NCBI GenBank assembly: GCA_005808665.1
Contig: SYLG01000042.1
Location: forward strand, 1 to 64,000
Source: Planctomycetia bacterium
GTDB lineage: Bacteria; Planctomycetota; Planctomycetia; Gemmatales; Gemmataceae
Direction: 5' to 3'
Length of the DNA: 64,000 nt
Every line of letters starts with the position of its first letter. Within the stretch, counting starts at the first letter, position 1. Under the pieces are notes generated by a model. That model was given only the letters and a program-made list of their open reading frames with translations. It was not told the DNA's origin and made no database searches. Below are positions 25,875-35,396 of this stretch, one piece after another. A program made the translations under genes and the position numbers.

Positions 25875-27871
25875 TGTCGGTAATGTTTCGAAACAGGGTC
25901 ATTCTGACCTTGGCTGGCGTTAACCCTGCCCTTTTGCTTTTGGCTCTTACCCTGGCAAGTGTCGGGGCGCAGGAATCACCAAAACCTGCCTCACCCATTA
26001 AGCTTAATCGCCTGGTTAAGGAATCCAGCCCATATCTTCTTCAACATTCCAAAAACCCGGTCGATTGGTTTTCCTGGGGGGACGAGGCATTTGCCAAAGC
26101 CAAGAAGGAAAACAAACTTGTATTCCTCTCCATTGGCTACAGTGCCTGCCATTGGTGCCATGTCATGGAGAAAGAATCGTTTTCGGATGCGGGTGTTGCC
26201 AAAATCCTCAATGATCATTTTATTTGTATCAAGGTTGATCGCGAGGAACGCCCGGATATTGACCATGTTTATATGAGTGCTTTGGCTGCCCAAGGGACTC
26301 CAGGGGGGTGGCCACTTTCCATGTTCCTGACCTCTTCAGGGAAACCGGTTTTCGGAGGCACCTATTGGCCCAGGGAGGATCGGATCCTTGGAGGGAAACC
26401 GGTCAGCGGCTTCAAAACAATCTTGGCCCGGGTGGTAAAACTTTGGGCCGAAGAACGGGCAGGTTTGGAAAAGCAGGCGGAATCCTTGGCTCAGGCCACC
26501 ACCCGGGTCCTTGGGGGGACAGTTTTGGGCCGATCCATCAAAGAACCAGGCCTGGAAATGGTGGACAAGGCGTTGGCTGCCCTTGAAGAAAGTTATGATC
26601 CCGAATTTGGTGGTTTTGGCGATGCTGATAGGCAATTCAAAGGACCCAAATTTCCCTCCCCGGGGTCGCTGCTCCTCTGGATTCATGCCATTCCCCGGAA
26701 ACCGGGTTCCGATTATGCTGCAAAACTGGAGCGGACTCTGGATCAAATGGGTCGAGGTGGCATCCACGATATGGTGGGCGGTGGGTTTCACCGTTATTCC
26801 ACTGAACGAACCTGGACCGTTCCCCATTTTGAAAAAATGCTCTACGACAATGCCCTCCTGCTGGAGGTCTATGCTCGTGCTGCCAAACTCGGTCGAAGCC
26901 CTGCCCACCGTCGGACGGCAACGAATATTGTTTCTTTTCTGAAAAGGGAAATGACCGACCCGGAAGGTGGGTTTTATAGTTCGCTGGATGCAGATTCGGT
27001 GAATCGGGCCGGCCATGAAGAGGAGGGCAGTTTTTATGTTTGGACGGACGAGGAATTGAAAATTGCCCTTCCCGACAAGGATGAAAGGAGGATTCTGGTT
27101 CGCCTTTTGGGTGCCACGCCGGGAGATCCAAACTTTGAAGGGAAAGCGCACATCCTAAGGCAACCAAAGACCCCTTCCGAATGGTCAAGGGAGCTAAAAC
27201 TTCCAGAAAAAGAGGTGCATGCCGCATTGCAAGCCGTAGGGGAAAAACTCCTTTTGAAACGCGAAAAACGGAACCGTCCCTTCAGGGACACCAAGGTTTT
27301 GTCCGGGTGGAATGGGCTAGCCATAGCCGGGTTGGCGACGGCGGGAAAGCAACTGGATTTACCCACCGCAACCGCCATGGCCAAAGAGGCGGCCCATTTT
27401 GTCCTTGCCAAAATGCGGGACTCAACCGGGGGCTTGCTGCATAGTTGGGCGGCAAGTCCCGGGGAAAAACCAAAAGCCAGACACCCGGCTTTTCTTGAGG
27501 ACTATGCCTATCTTGTTTATGGTCTTTTGGCCCTCCATGAAGCAACTGGCGAAACGAGGTGGCTCGGGGAAGCACAGCAGCTTGCGGATGCAATGATTGA
27601 ACGATTTGAAGACCGCGAATGGGGTGGTTTTTTTATTGCCGCACCCAAAGAAAATAAACTGTTCGCCCAGGCAAAGGATCAGTACGATGGGGCCCTTCCA
27701 TCCGGAAACAGCATGGCGGCGATTTGCCTTGTTCGCCTTGGCAAATTCCCCAAAGGGGATAAATACTCCGCCGCTGCGAAACGAACTCTTCAGGCTTTTT
27801 CTGGAACCCTTCAATCCCGACCCAATTCCCTGCCCGCAATGAATATCGCTTTGTTCGAAGTTGAAAAATAG
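25871..27871 (+). CDS. DUF255 thioredoxin-fold / glycosidase-like protein (YyaL family)
   Basis: A 666-residue protein with a signal-like N-terminus (hydrophobic about 10-33). The thioredoxin-like domain contains [18 protein letters not shown] and CHWCHVM (Cys93 and Cys96). A long (alpha/alpha)6-barrel region of N-acylglucosamine-epimerase/glycosidase type follows, with [16 protein letters not shown]-like and [16 protein letters not shown] segments. The family (human SPATA20, bacterial YyaL) is widespread and poorly understood. The ATG overlaps the DsbD-N gene stop (ATGA), so the two are translationally coupled. The full-length barrel argues that it is functional. Confidence 0.92.
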   Translation: MMSVMFRNRVILTLAGVNPALLLLALTLASVGAQESPKPASPIKLNRLVKESSPYLLQHSKNPVDWFSWGDEAFAKAKKENKLVFLSIGYSACHWCHVMEKESFSDAGVAKILNDHFICIKVDREERPDIDHVYMSALAAQGTPGGWPLSMFLTSSGKPVFGGTYWPREDRILGGKPVSGFKTILARVVKLWAEERAGLEKQAESLAQATTRVLGGTVLGRSIKEPGLEMVDKALAALEESYDPEFGGFGDADRQFKGPKFPSPGSLLLWIHAIPRKPGSDYAAKLERTLDQMGRGGIHDMVGGGFHRYSTERTWTVPHFEKMLYDNALLLEVYARAAKLGRSPAHRRTATNIVSFLKREMTDPEGGFYSSLDADSVNRAGHEEEGSFYVWTDEELKIALPDKDERRILVRLLGATPGDPNFEGKAHILRQPKTPSEWSRELKLPEKEVHAALQAVGEKLLLKREKRNRPFRDTKVLSGWNGLAIAGLATAGKQLDLPTATAMAKEAAHFVLAKMRDSTGGLLHSWAASPGEKPKARHPAFLEDYAYLVYGLLALHEATGETRWLGEAQQLADAMIERFEDREWGGFFIAAPKENKLFAQAKDQYDGALPSGNSMAAICLVRLGKFPKGDKYSAAAKRTLQAFSGTLQSRPNSLPAMNIALFEVEK

Positions 27872-28000
27872 GGCCCGTTTTCCAATAATCAAGGAGTTCC
27901 CGCGGCCCATTCCAATCCCCCCTTCCTGGCGAACCTCAAAATCCTAGAATAAAAAATTCCCACAAACCGCCGGCCCCAAACTCCCCGTCGAGGTTCCCCA

Positions 28001-29503
28001 GTGACCACCAAAGCTCCGGTTGAAAACGGTTCAAACTTTCGGTTTAGTCGTACCCAATGGCTCATCCTAACAGTGGCGGCCATTGGGTTTTTGTTTGATA
28101 CCTATGAACTCTTGATGACCCCTCTGGTTTTGGCTCCGGCCCTATCAGAACTGCTCAAGGTCCCAGTCAATCATCCCGATGTGACCAACTGGGTTGGAAG
28201 GGTCCTTTGGCTTACCGCCCTTTGTGGTGGGGTTTTTGGACTTTTGGGTGGCTGGCTTATTGACCGATTTGGCCGAAAAACGGTCATGATGGGCAGCATT
28301 TTCGTCTATAGTTTTTCACCTGTTTGTGCCGGATTTTCCACGGACCTTACCACGCTGATCTTTTTTCGCTGCACCACTTTTGTCGGGGTTTGTGTTGAAT
28401 TTGTAGCCGCGGTGACCTGGCTTGCGGAACTTTTTCCTGATAAAAAGATGAAAGAACTCGCCATCGGTTGGACCCAGGCCTTTGCCTCGGTCGGCGGGTT
28501 ACTCGTTACTGCCATGAGCTCCTGGATTGGATACGCCGTCAAGGAGAAATGGTTTCCCGGGTTACCCGTTGGTGATCCCGGTAATTCGGCTTGGCGCTAC
28601 ACTCTCATGACCGGTCTGATTCCAGCCATCCCAATTGCCCTGCTTTTGCCCTTTGTTCCGGAATCGACCGTCTGGCGCGAGCGGCGTTCCCTTGGAACCC
28701 TTAAACGACCAAGCTTTTTTGAAATCTTTTCGCCCACCCTGATCCGGACAACCATTGTGGGTTCGTTGCTCTCGGCCTGCGCCTATGCGGCTGCGTTTGG
28801 CACACTCCAGGTCACGGTAACCCAAGGCATTCCGGGTTTACCCACGCTCAGGGAACCATCCGGGAAAATGGCCGACCTGGGCAAACAAAACAAAAAAATG
28901 AGTGCAGACCTGGCCAATATTCCGTTGGATGGTGATCCATCCCTCCTCAACAAAAAAATCAACGAAAACCTCAAAGCCATGGGCAAAATCAATAAAGAGG
29001 AGATCCAGCCGGTTCGTGAATCTGTCCAGTTCAAACAGGAACTTGGTGGCCTTTTGGGGCGCATCCTATTGGCGATCGGCCTTACGGTGATTGTCTCAAG
29101 GCGGGTCCTCCTTTGGATGTTCCAGGTGCCAGGTTTGGTCATCATTCCCCTGGTTTGGTTTTATGCCTTCTTCAATATGCCTGAACAATTTGGCTGGGGA
29201 GTGTTCCTTGCAGGCGTCGTGATCGTTGCCCAATTCAGCTACTTTGGCGAATACCTTCCCAAGGCGTTTCCGGTTCACCTGAGAGGGACGGGTGGAGCTT
29301 TCGCTACCAATGTTGGTGGCCGAATGTTCGGCACATCCGCTGCTTTTCTTACCACTTCTGTCATCGCCCCTTTGGTTACCTCCCATGCGGCCCAAGGGGA
29401 AAAGGTTGCGGTGGCAGCGGGCATCGTTGGCCTTTCCGTGTTTGCGTTGGGATTCATCCTTAGCTTTTTCCTTCCTGAACCACCGGCAGAAGGACATTCC
29501 TAG
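28001..29503 (+). CDS. major facilitator superfamily transporter with a large internal loop
   Basis: A 500-residue MFS permease with the loop 2-3 motif GGWLIDRFGRKTVMMG. There are six helices before and six after an unusually long insert (about residues 268-347). The insert is rich in Lys, Asn, Gln and Glu (for example KMADLGKQNKKMSADLAN) and is predicted by eye to be helical. It lies between helices 7 and 8, so it would face the periplasm. Sugar or aromatic-acid carriers of this family are close relatives; the substrate is unknown. The start codon is GTG, with GAGG eight bases upstream. Confidence 0.88.
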   Translation: MTTKAPVENGSNFRFSRTQWLILTVAAIGFLFDTYELLMTPLVLAPALSELLKVPVNHPDVTNWVGRVLWLTALCGGVFGLLGGWLIDRFGRKTVMMGSIFVYSFSPVCAGFSTDLTTLIFFRCTTFVGVCVEFVAAVTWLAELFPDKKMKELAIGWTQAFASVGGLLVTAMSSWIGYAVKEKWFPGLPVGDPGNSAWRYTLMTGLIPAIPIALLLPFVPESTVWRERRSLGTLKRPSFFEIFSPTLIRTTIVGSLLSACAYAAAFGTLQVTVTQGIPGLPTLREPSGKMADLGKQNKKMSADLANIPLDGDPSLLNKKINENLKAMGKINKEEIQPVRESVQFKQELGGLLGRILLAIGLTVIVSRRVLLWMFQVPGLVIIPLVWFYAFFNMPEQFGWGVFLAGVVIVAQFSYFGEYLPKAFPVHLRGTGGAFATNVGGRMFGTSAAFLTTSVIAPLVTSHAAQGEKVAVAAGIVGLSVFALGFILSFFLPEPPAEGHS

Positions 29504-29542
29504 GGTCCTCCCGGTTTTTCTCACCATAGTAGGATTCGACCT

Positions 29543-30832
29543 ATGCGTGTTGCGGTGATCACGGCCGGGGCCGCAGGGATGATCTGTGGTTCATGCCTTA
29601 ATGACAACACCCTGGTTCGGGCACTTCGGGAATTGGGCCATGATGCAGAGCTGATCCCAACCTACACCCCTATTACAACCGACGGACCCAATGCGACTTC
29701 AAGCAGGGTTTTCATGGGTGGTATTCGCATCTATTTAGAGGAAAAATATCCTTGGTTTTGCCGTTTGCCAAATTGGATGACTTTCTGGCTGGATGCCAAT
29801 CCACTCCTGCGCCTGGCAGGAAAATTCGCCGGTTCATCGGATTATTCATCCCTTGGAAACCTTACTCTTTCCCTGCTTTCCGGGGAAAACGGCCCCCATT
29901 CCCAGGATATGGCCACCCTTTGCGATTACCTTGTCAGGGAAGCCCGCCCTGACATCCTCCACTTGAGCAATGCCCTTATTTCCGGCATTTTGCCGATGGT
30001 TGCCAAGCGGTTGCCGACTCCCATCATTGTTGAAATCCAGGGAGACGACATTTTTCTGGATGGTTTGAACCCAAAGCAAAAAGTGCTTGCCATCGAGGCC
30101 ATCCGCAATAACACAAAAAATGTGGCCCGGTTTCACACTCCCTGTGTGGACTATGCCGATTACATGGCAGAGTACCTGGGTATTGATCGGGGCCGGTTTC
30201 ATGTGGTACCCCTTGGAATTGATTTAAGCGACTACCAAAATACCTGCAAAAAACCAATCGGTGGTGCCCCAGTCCTCGGTTATTTTGCCAGGATGTGTCC
30301 TGAAAAAGGCTTGGACCTATTGATAGATGCCTGGCTGTTGGTTCGAAACAAGCCTGACCACAAACAATTGAAACTCCTGGTGGGAGGGTACCTTGGCCAA
30401 ACCAATCAGCCCTTTTGGAAAGCTCAACTAAAAAAGGTGATAGACCAAGGTCATGCAGGGGGATTGGTGCACCGTCCCTGTGCAACCAATGTCGAAAAAA
30501 GCAGGTTTTTTTCCCAATGTGACCTGTTTTCAGTGCCCGCCAGGATGAGGGAACCCAAGGGGATTTATTTACTGGAGGCTTGGGCCCATGGTCTACCCGT
30601 AATTGTGCCCCAACATGGATCCTTTCCCGAGTTAATCACACAAACCGGGGGAGGAATCCTTTTTGAAAAGGCTAATGTTAATCAATTGGCGGATGCCATT
30701 GAGTCCTTGTTAAGATGCCCGGATCATGCCCAGGCATTGGGGCAAAAGGCAAAACGCATTGTCGGGGAAAGGTTTACCTCCGAAACCATGGCTCGTTCAA
30801 CTTTGGCCAGTTACTCCGAGGTTTTGGCTTGA
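29543..30832 (+). CDS. family GT4 glycosyltransferase
   Basis: A 429-residue GT-B enzyme. The N-terminal acceptor domain begins MRVAVITAGAAGMICGSCL and has PTYTPI and DILHLSNALISGI. The C-terminal domain has LGYFARMCPEKGLDLLIDAW and the E-X7-E region EPKGIYLLEAWAHGLPVIV. The glycine-rich start and the Cys-containing nucleotide loop are typical of GT4 proteins found in planctomycetes. It lies beside the MFS transporter gene and converges with rarD, overlapping it by 22 bases. Confidence 0.92.
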   Translation: MRVAVITAGAAGMICGSCLNDNTLVRALRELGHDAELIPTYTPITTDGPNATSSRVFMGGIRIYLEEKYPWFCRLPNWMTFWLDANPLLRLAGKFAGSSDYSSLGNLTLSLLSGENGPHSQDMATLCDYLVREARPDILHLSNALISGILPMVAKRLPTPIIVEIQGDDIFLDGLNPKQKVLAIEAIRNNTKNVARFHTPCVDYADYMAEYLGIDRGRFHVVPLGIDLSDYQNTCKKPIGGAPVLGYFARMCPEKGLDLLIDAWLLVRNKPDHKQLKLLVGGYLGQTNQPFWKAQLKKVIDQGHAGGLVHRPCATNVEKSRFFSQCDLFSVPARMREPKGIYLLEAWAHGLPVIVPQHGSFPELITQTGGGILFEKANVNQLADAIESLLRCPDHAQALGQKAKRIVGERFTSETMARSTLASYSEVLA

Positions 30833-31701
30833 ACCCGGGCGTTGGTGTGCCACGCTTCGATGACAAACACAAGTAAGCCGGTCCAAATAAGTGCAAAACT
30901 GGCCACTCCCCCCATGGTGAGGGTTTCCCCCAAAAAAACAATGGCAACGATCATCTGCACGGTAGGTGAAAGGTATTGCAAAAAACCCATCAAACTCAAA
31001 GGAAGGCCTCTTGCTCCGACCCCGAAAAACAGGAGGGGTGCTGCGGTAACCGGCGCAGCAAGGAGAAGCCAAAGGTCTTGCTGAAAATTTCCACTTAAAA
31101 AGATCCCTGTTCCTTCCCAATACCAGAACAACAGAAAACCAAGGGCAACCGGACAGATGAGTGTGGTCTCCAGGGTCAATCCGGCAATCGAATCGATCCC
31201 CATTTTTTTGCGTGCAAATCCATAGAGCCCAAAACTGAGCATTAACCCCAATCCCAACCAGGGCATTTTCCCAAAAAGGACGCCTTGAACAAGAACACCT
31301 GCACCGGCAAAACCAAGGGCAACCCATTGGGCAAAGCGGAGTTTTTCATTAAAGACGACAAGGCCCAAAAGCACGCTAAACAGGGGAGTTATGTAATAAC
31401 CAAGACTTGCCTGCAAAACTTCACCCCGGGTAGTTGCAAGGATGTAAAGAAGCCAGTTGGCTGCGATTAGCAAGGTTGAAACGATGGCTGCCAGGGCTAA
31501 CCGGGGACTTTTTAGCCACCGTAAAACTTCATGCCACCGACCGGTGATCCCCGAAAGGACGGCAAGCAGGATTCCGCTCCAGGCGACCCTGTGGGCCAGA
31601 ATTTCTCCGGGGGATACCTCCTTGAGGAGGGCGAAATAAAGGGGCATGAACCCCCAAAGCAAGTACGCCAAAAGCGCACAGACAAATGGACCCCGATTCA
31701 T
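30811..31701 (-). CDS. rarD: EamA-family permease RarD
   Basis: A 296-residue drug/metabolite-type permease of the RarD subgroup, with about ten membrane helices and two EamA repeats. The start (RGPFVCALLAYLLWGFMPLYF), HRVAWSGILLAVL and the second half (GLPLSLMGFLQYLSPTVQMIVAI) match RarD proteins. The exported compound is unknown. Its 3' end overlaps the GT4 gene convergently by 22 bases. It lies 36 bases downstream of dapB in the same direction. Confidence 0.92.
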   Translation of the reverse strand: MNRGPFVCALLAYLLWGFMPLYFALLKEVSPGEILAHRVAWSGILLAVLSGITGRWHEVLRWLKSPRLALAAIVSTLLIAANWLLYILATTRGEVLQASLGYYITPLFSVLLGLVVFNEKLRFAQWVALGFAGAGVLVQGVLFGKMPWLGLGLMLSFGLYGFARKKMGIDSIAGLTLETTLICPVALGFLLFWYWEGTGIFLSGNFQQDLWLLLAAPVTAAPLLFFGVGARGLPLSLMGFLQYLSPTVQMIVAIVFLGETLTMGGVASFALIWTGLLVFVIEAWHTNARVQAKTSE

Positions 31702-31737
31702 GAACCGGTTCTCAAAAATCGGGTTGGAACCAATGGG

Positions 31738-32544
31738 TTATTCGCCGAGACCAAGGACATCTTCCATTTGATAAGAACCCGGTCGTTTTCCAGTTAAGTA
31801 TTTGGCGGCGGCAAGGGCCCCCTTTGCATAACTATCCCGATTGTGACCTTTGTGAACCAATTCAAGCGTTTCACCCAAGGTCGTGAAAATAACCGTGTGT
31901 TCGCCAACATTATCGCCACCCCGCACCGCATGGACCCCGATTTCATGATGGGGTCGTTCTCCCAAAAACCCTTCCCGGCCATGTTGTAGATGGGTTTGTC
32001 CCATCTCCTCCTGGACGATTCGTGCAAATTGCAAAGCCGTTCCCGAGGGGGAGTCTTTCTTGAACCGATGATGCCGTTCAATGACCTCTACATCGAAACC
32101 CTTGTCACGAAGCACCTTGGATGCCACCCGGGTAAGTTCAAAAAGCACATTAACGACAAGGCTCATGTTGGGGGAAAAAAGAACGGGAATATGATGGGCT
32201 GCGGCCAGAATCTCCTGTTTTTGTTCGAGGGTGTGGCCGGTTGTGGCTACCACCAGCGGAATTTTCCTATCCATGCAAGTCTTCAGAATCGACATCGTAC
32301 CTTCGGGTGTGGAAAAATCAACAAGAGTATCCACCCGAACATCAAGGGGAATGTCTGCCGTGAGGGGTACCCCCAAGGCTCCAATCCCTGCAAGTTCGCC
32401 AATGTCTTTTCCCTGGCTAGGATTTTTGGCCCAATCCACTCCCGCCACGATTTTTAGGCTATGGTCTTCGAATCCCAAAGCAACCAACCGATTGCCCATG
32501 CGGCCAGCCGCACCATTAAATGCAATCTGAATCTTCATGCTCAT
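31738..32544 (-). CDS. dapB: 4-hydroxy-tetrahydrodipicolinate reductase
   Basis: DapB reduces hydroxy-tetrahydrodipicolinate with NAD(P)H in the lysine/diaminopimelate route. The 268-residue protein has the dinucleotide loop FNGAAGRMG, the substrate-binding His pair and Lys in ERHHRFKKDSPSGTAL and the C-terminal GLGE. AAGGA lies nine bases before the ATG. A second Met two residues in (32538) is an alternative start. No other diaminopimelate gene is in the window. Confidence 0.95.
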   Translation of the reverse strand: MSMKIQIAFNGAAGRMGNRLVALGFEDHSLKIVAGVDWAKNPSQGKDIGELAGIGALGVPLTADIPLDVRVDTLVDFSTPEGTMSILKTCMDRKIPLVVATTGHTLEQKQEILAAAHHIPVLFSPNMSLVVNVLFELTRVASKVLRDKGFDVEVIERHHRFKKDSPSGTALQFARIVQEEMGQTHLQHGREGFLGERPHHEIGVHAVRGGDNVGEHTVIFTTLGETLELVHKGHNRDSYAKGALAAAKYLTGKRPGSYQMEDVLGLGE

Positions 32545-32733
32545 TGAGGTGCATCCTTAAATTGGGCCCAATGGGGGATTTTATGAAAACCGTCTCCATC
32601 GGGGATGGTGAACCTTGGTGATTTTCGGGTGAAAATCGAAGCCTTCCCATTCCAAAAAATTGGTTAAACCCAAACTTGTCCTTTCGGTAGGTTATCTGCA
32701 AGCCCTTGTTAAAAATACCTTTGGAGTTGTTCG

Positions 32734-34077
32734 ATGTCGCCACACCCTTTTGCCAGATTTGCCCAAAAATGGTTTGTCACCGGGTTCCTCCTTTTCGGCG
32801 GTTTGGTTCATGGCGAGGATTGGCCAGGGTGGATGGGACCAAGGGGTGATGGGACTTGGAATGAAACCGGGTTGACCGAAACCATTCCTTCAGAAGGCTT
32901 AAAAGTAAAGTGGCGTGTTCCTGTAGGGGTTGGTTATTCCGGGCCAGCGGTTGTGGGATCGAAAGTGTTTTTAAGTGACTTCCAAAAGGAAACAGGGGAA
33001 TCAACCAACGATTTCAATGCAAGGGCCCAACTCAAGGGGACTGAACGGCTCGTTTGCTTTGATTCCCAATCGGGGAAATTGCTTTGGCAATATGCCTATC
33101 CGGAAGAATACAAGATTTCCTACTCGGCCGGGCCAAGGGCGACCCCAACGGTACATGGTGACAAGGTTTATCATTTGGGGGCGGAAGGCCACCTTGCTTG
33201 TTTGGAAACCCAGACAGGCAAACTTGTCTGGAAAAGCAACCTCAAAAAAGAGCTGGGATCCAACACCCCACTCTGGGGATTTTGCAGCCATCCTCTCGTT
33301 CATGATGGCCATGTTTACCTGATGGCCGGGCCCGCGGAGGGGGCGCTAGTCTGTTTGGACCAAGCCACAGGCAAATTGAAATGGAAGGCCCTGCCCACCA
33401 AGGAACCAGGCTACGCGCCGGTGGTCCTCCATCGTGGCAAAATGGGGCCAGAGTTGTTGGCCTATTTTCCCGAAGGAGTAGCCTCAGTCTCTCCTATTTC
33501 CGGAAGCGTGAATTGGCAGGTAGGCTTAACCCCCCAATATGCCATGTCCATTTCCGGGCCCAGGGTTTTCGGGGATGTCATCTTTGCATCGGGTATTGGA
33601 GATACGGGGGTTGCCCTGGAAATGGTTCCCGGAGAGCCAGGCAAATCCAAGGTCAGGGAGCTTTGGCGCGAAACGAACAAAACGGGTGTTCCTACCGCAA
33701 ACTCAACCCCCCTCATTGTCAATGGAGTGATTTATGGGTGCGATTGTCAGAATGGCGCATTTCGGGCTGTGGATTTACGGACGGGCAACAGGCTTTGGGA
33801 AAGCTTCATGCCAACAACCGGGAACCGTCGAGGGGGCCATGGAACGGCTTTCATTGTCAAGGCAGGAGATCTTTTTTACCTTTTTAGCGAGACGGGCCAC
33901 CTTGTCCTTGTGAAACCAAACCCAAAGGAATATGTCGAATTGGGCAGGTTTAAAGTTTTGGAGCCCACCAACGAAAGTTTTGGCAGACCAGTCGTTTGGT
34001 CTCATCCGGCCTTTGCCCAAAAAGCCATGTTTGCCAGAAATGACAAAGAATTGGTTCGGGTTGAACTTGGAAAATAA
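32734..34077 (+). CDS. secreted PQQ-like beta-propeller protein
   Basis: A 447-residue protein with a signal peptide (RFAQKWFVTGFLLFGGLVHG). An eight-bladed PQQ-like propeller follows, with repeats such as DSQSGKLLWQY, ETQTGKLVWKS, DQATGKLKWKAL and DLRTGNRLWESF. The start of the mature part (WPGWMGPRGDGTWNETGL) is typical of secreted planctomycete proteins of this group. No cofactor-binding residues for PQQ are expected or seen. The role is probably structural or in binding. GGAG lies about seven bases before the ATG. Confidence 0.9.
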   Translation: MSPHPFARFAQKWFVTGFLLFGGLVHGEDWPGWMGPRGDGTWNETGLTETIPSEGLKVKWRVPVGVGYSGPAVVGSKVFLSDFQKETGESTNDFNARAQLKGTERLVCFDSQSGKLLWQYAYPEEYKISYSAGPRATPTVHGDKVYHLGAEGHLACLETQTGKLVWKSNLKKELGSNTPLWGFCSHPLVHDGHVYLMAGPAEGALVCLDQATGKLKWKALPTKEPGYAPVVLHRGKMGPELLAYFPEGVASVSPISGSVNWQVGLTPQYAMSISGPRVFGDVIFASGIGDTGVALEMVPGEPGKSKVRELWRETNKTGVPTANSTPLIVNGVIYGCDCQNGAFRAVDLRTGNRLWESFMPTTGNRRGGHGTAFIVKAGDLFYLFSETGHLVLVKPNPKEYVELGRFKVLEPTNESFGRPVVWSHPAFAQKAMFARNDKELVRVELGK

Positions 34078-34121
34078 TAACGACAATTATCGGGCCAAAA
34101 CAGATACCCTATGAGAATAAA

Positions 34122-34192
34122 CTGGGGAACTAGGATTCGAACCTAGACAGAATGCTCCAGAGGCATTCGTGCTACCGTTACACTATTCCCCA
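34122..34192 (-). tRNA. tRNA-Gln (anticodon CTG)
   Basis: The minus strand folds as a complete cloverleaf of 71 nucleotides. The acceptor stem is TGGGGAA / TTCCCCA, D stem GTGT/GCAC, anticodon stem AATGC/GCATT with loop CTCTGGA (anticodon CTG), and T arm CTAGG TTCGAAT CCTAG. The discriminator is G, as in bacterial tRNA-Gln. The 3' CCA is not encoded and must be added. No other tRNA lies nearby. Confidence 0.97.
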
Positions 34193-34753
34193 AAGGAAAC
34201 AATTATTTTCGTTGCTTGGAATTAATTGTCAAGCCAGGGCCCTTTTTTAGGAAAATATTTGCCCCAATAAAGCCATCGACAGGGCATCCATTTGGCCCTT
34301 TACTTGTCCGAAATAGGGAGCGCCCGGTCGCGAATTTCGAACGGATTGCTAACAATTTCGGTTTTTCGAAGGTTAGCAACCATTTGCCACCGCTACCGCC
34401 ACCGCCACCGTCGCCCTCGCTCCGCTCGAACTCCCTACGCTTGGTCAACCCGCCCAAGAGGGAGTCTTTTGGAAAACTTTGTGGGGAATGTTAATTGTCG
34501 CCGAAAAAAGGCAAGGCCTAAAGGTCGGATTTCGCTTAGGAACTTGTTAGCAATAACCGCTTGAAAGTTGGAATAGCTGGAAATACCTGGATGTGACAAC
34601 TACAATCACAATACCCTGACCGAGTAGTTTCAATAACCAAATTCTGGCTAGCCCCCTAGAATTCAGGGATTGAATACTTTTCCTGGGGTTCAATTAGCCT
34701 TTGGAAAAGATATTAATGTTTATCCGAAGGTTTCAAAAAAGGATAAATTTAAA
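34193..34753. other. gene-free stretch between tRNA-Gln and an A+T-rich methyltransferase
   Basis: About 560 bases. Its features are a GGTGGC-type low-complexity tract (listed separately) and otherwise unremarkable sequence. Open frames that cross it translate to low-complexity Gly or Pro runs. The G+C-rich tract changes abruptly to A+T-rich DNA near 34560. No attachment-site duplication of the tRNA 3' end was found by eye. Confidence 0.5.
34386..34440. repeat. imperfect CCGCCA low-complexity tract
   Basis: On the plus strand the tract begins CCACCGCTACCGCCACCGCC and is followed by CGCTCCGCTCGAACTCCCTACG. The minus strand would read as Gly-rich codons after a GAGTTCGAGCGGAGCGAGGG block. The combination of an ordered block and a variable GGTGGC run looks like a dispersed element with a microsatellite end. 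No second copy is in this window. Confidence 0.5.
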
Positions 34754-35367
34754 ATGAATGTACATTATGGGTGTGGATTTAGTAGCTGTGAAGGATGGGA
34801 AAATTTTGACGCATCTCCTACTTTGATCATTGAGAGAATCCCATTTTTTGGATTATTTGTAAAAAAAAATAATGGGCGATTTCCGAATAATGTTAAGTAC
34901 GGAAATATAGTTAAAGGGTTGCCTTTGAAAGATAACTCAATTGACCTTGTTTATTGTTCGCATATTCTTGAACATCTTTCTTTAAATGATTTGAAAATTG
35001 CCCTAAAAAATACATATAAAATGCTAAAGGGGGGGGGTGTTTCAGATTGGTACTTCCGGATTTGGAATTTGATGCAAGAGAGTATATTAATAATTTTAAT
35101 TGCGACGCTTCTATTTCTTTTTTAAGGAAGAGTCATCTTGGTGAAGAAAAAAGAGAGCAAGGAATAATTAAAGCACTAATTAATTATTTAGGGAACAGCA
35201 AACACCTCTGGATGTGGGATTATAAATCTCTTAAAAAAGAACTGGAATATTGTGGTTTTCAACAAGTTAGAAGGGCTAAATATAATGACAATAAAAACAT
35301 CAATTTTCTTAAAATAGAAGAAGAAGGAAGGTGGAATAATTGTCTTGGGATTGAGTGTTTCAAATAG
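34754..35367 (+). pseudogene. SAM methyltransferase split at a run of nine G
   Basis: The first frame (34754-35125) starts MNVHYGCGFSSCEGWENFD and contains VYCSHILEHLSLNDL, the methyltransferase motifs I and IV. It then reaches a run of nine G at 35029-35037 within MLKGGG. The rest of the domain continues in another frame to 35367 (LVLPDLEFDAREYINNF and WMWDYKSLKKELEYCGF). One extra G (ten in all) would join them as MLKGGGCFRLVLPDLE, close to the family pattern MLKPGG-FRLVLPD. The gene may be phase-variable, recently inactivated or affected by a homopolymer sequencing error. It is markedly A+T-rich, unlike most of the window, and lies beside tRNA-Gln, which suggests acquisition by transfer. 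The substrate is unknown. Confidence 0.8.
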
Positions 35368-35396
35368 ATTTTAAAAACATTAAAATGCCACCTCCC

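Noticed and set aside
34203-34457. Gly-rich minus-strand frame next to tRNA-Gln
   Set aside because: Its glycine run comes only from the GGTGGC tract and the rest is not protein-like.
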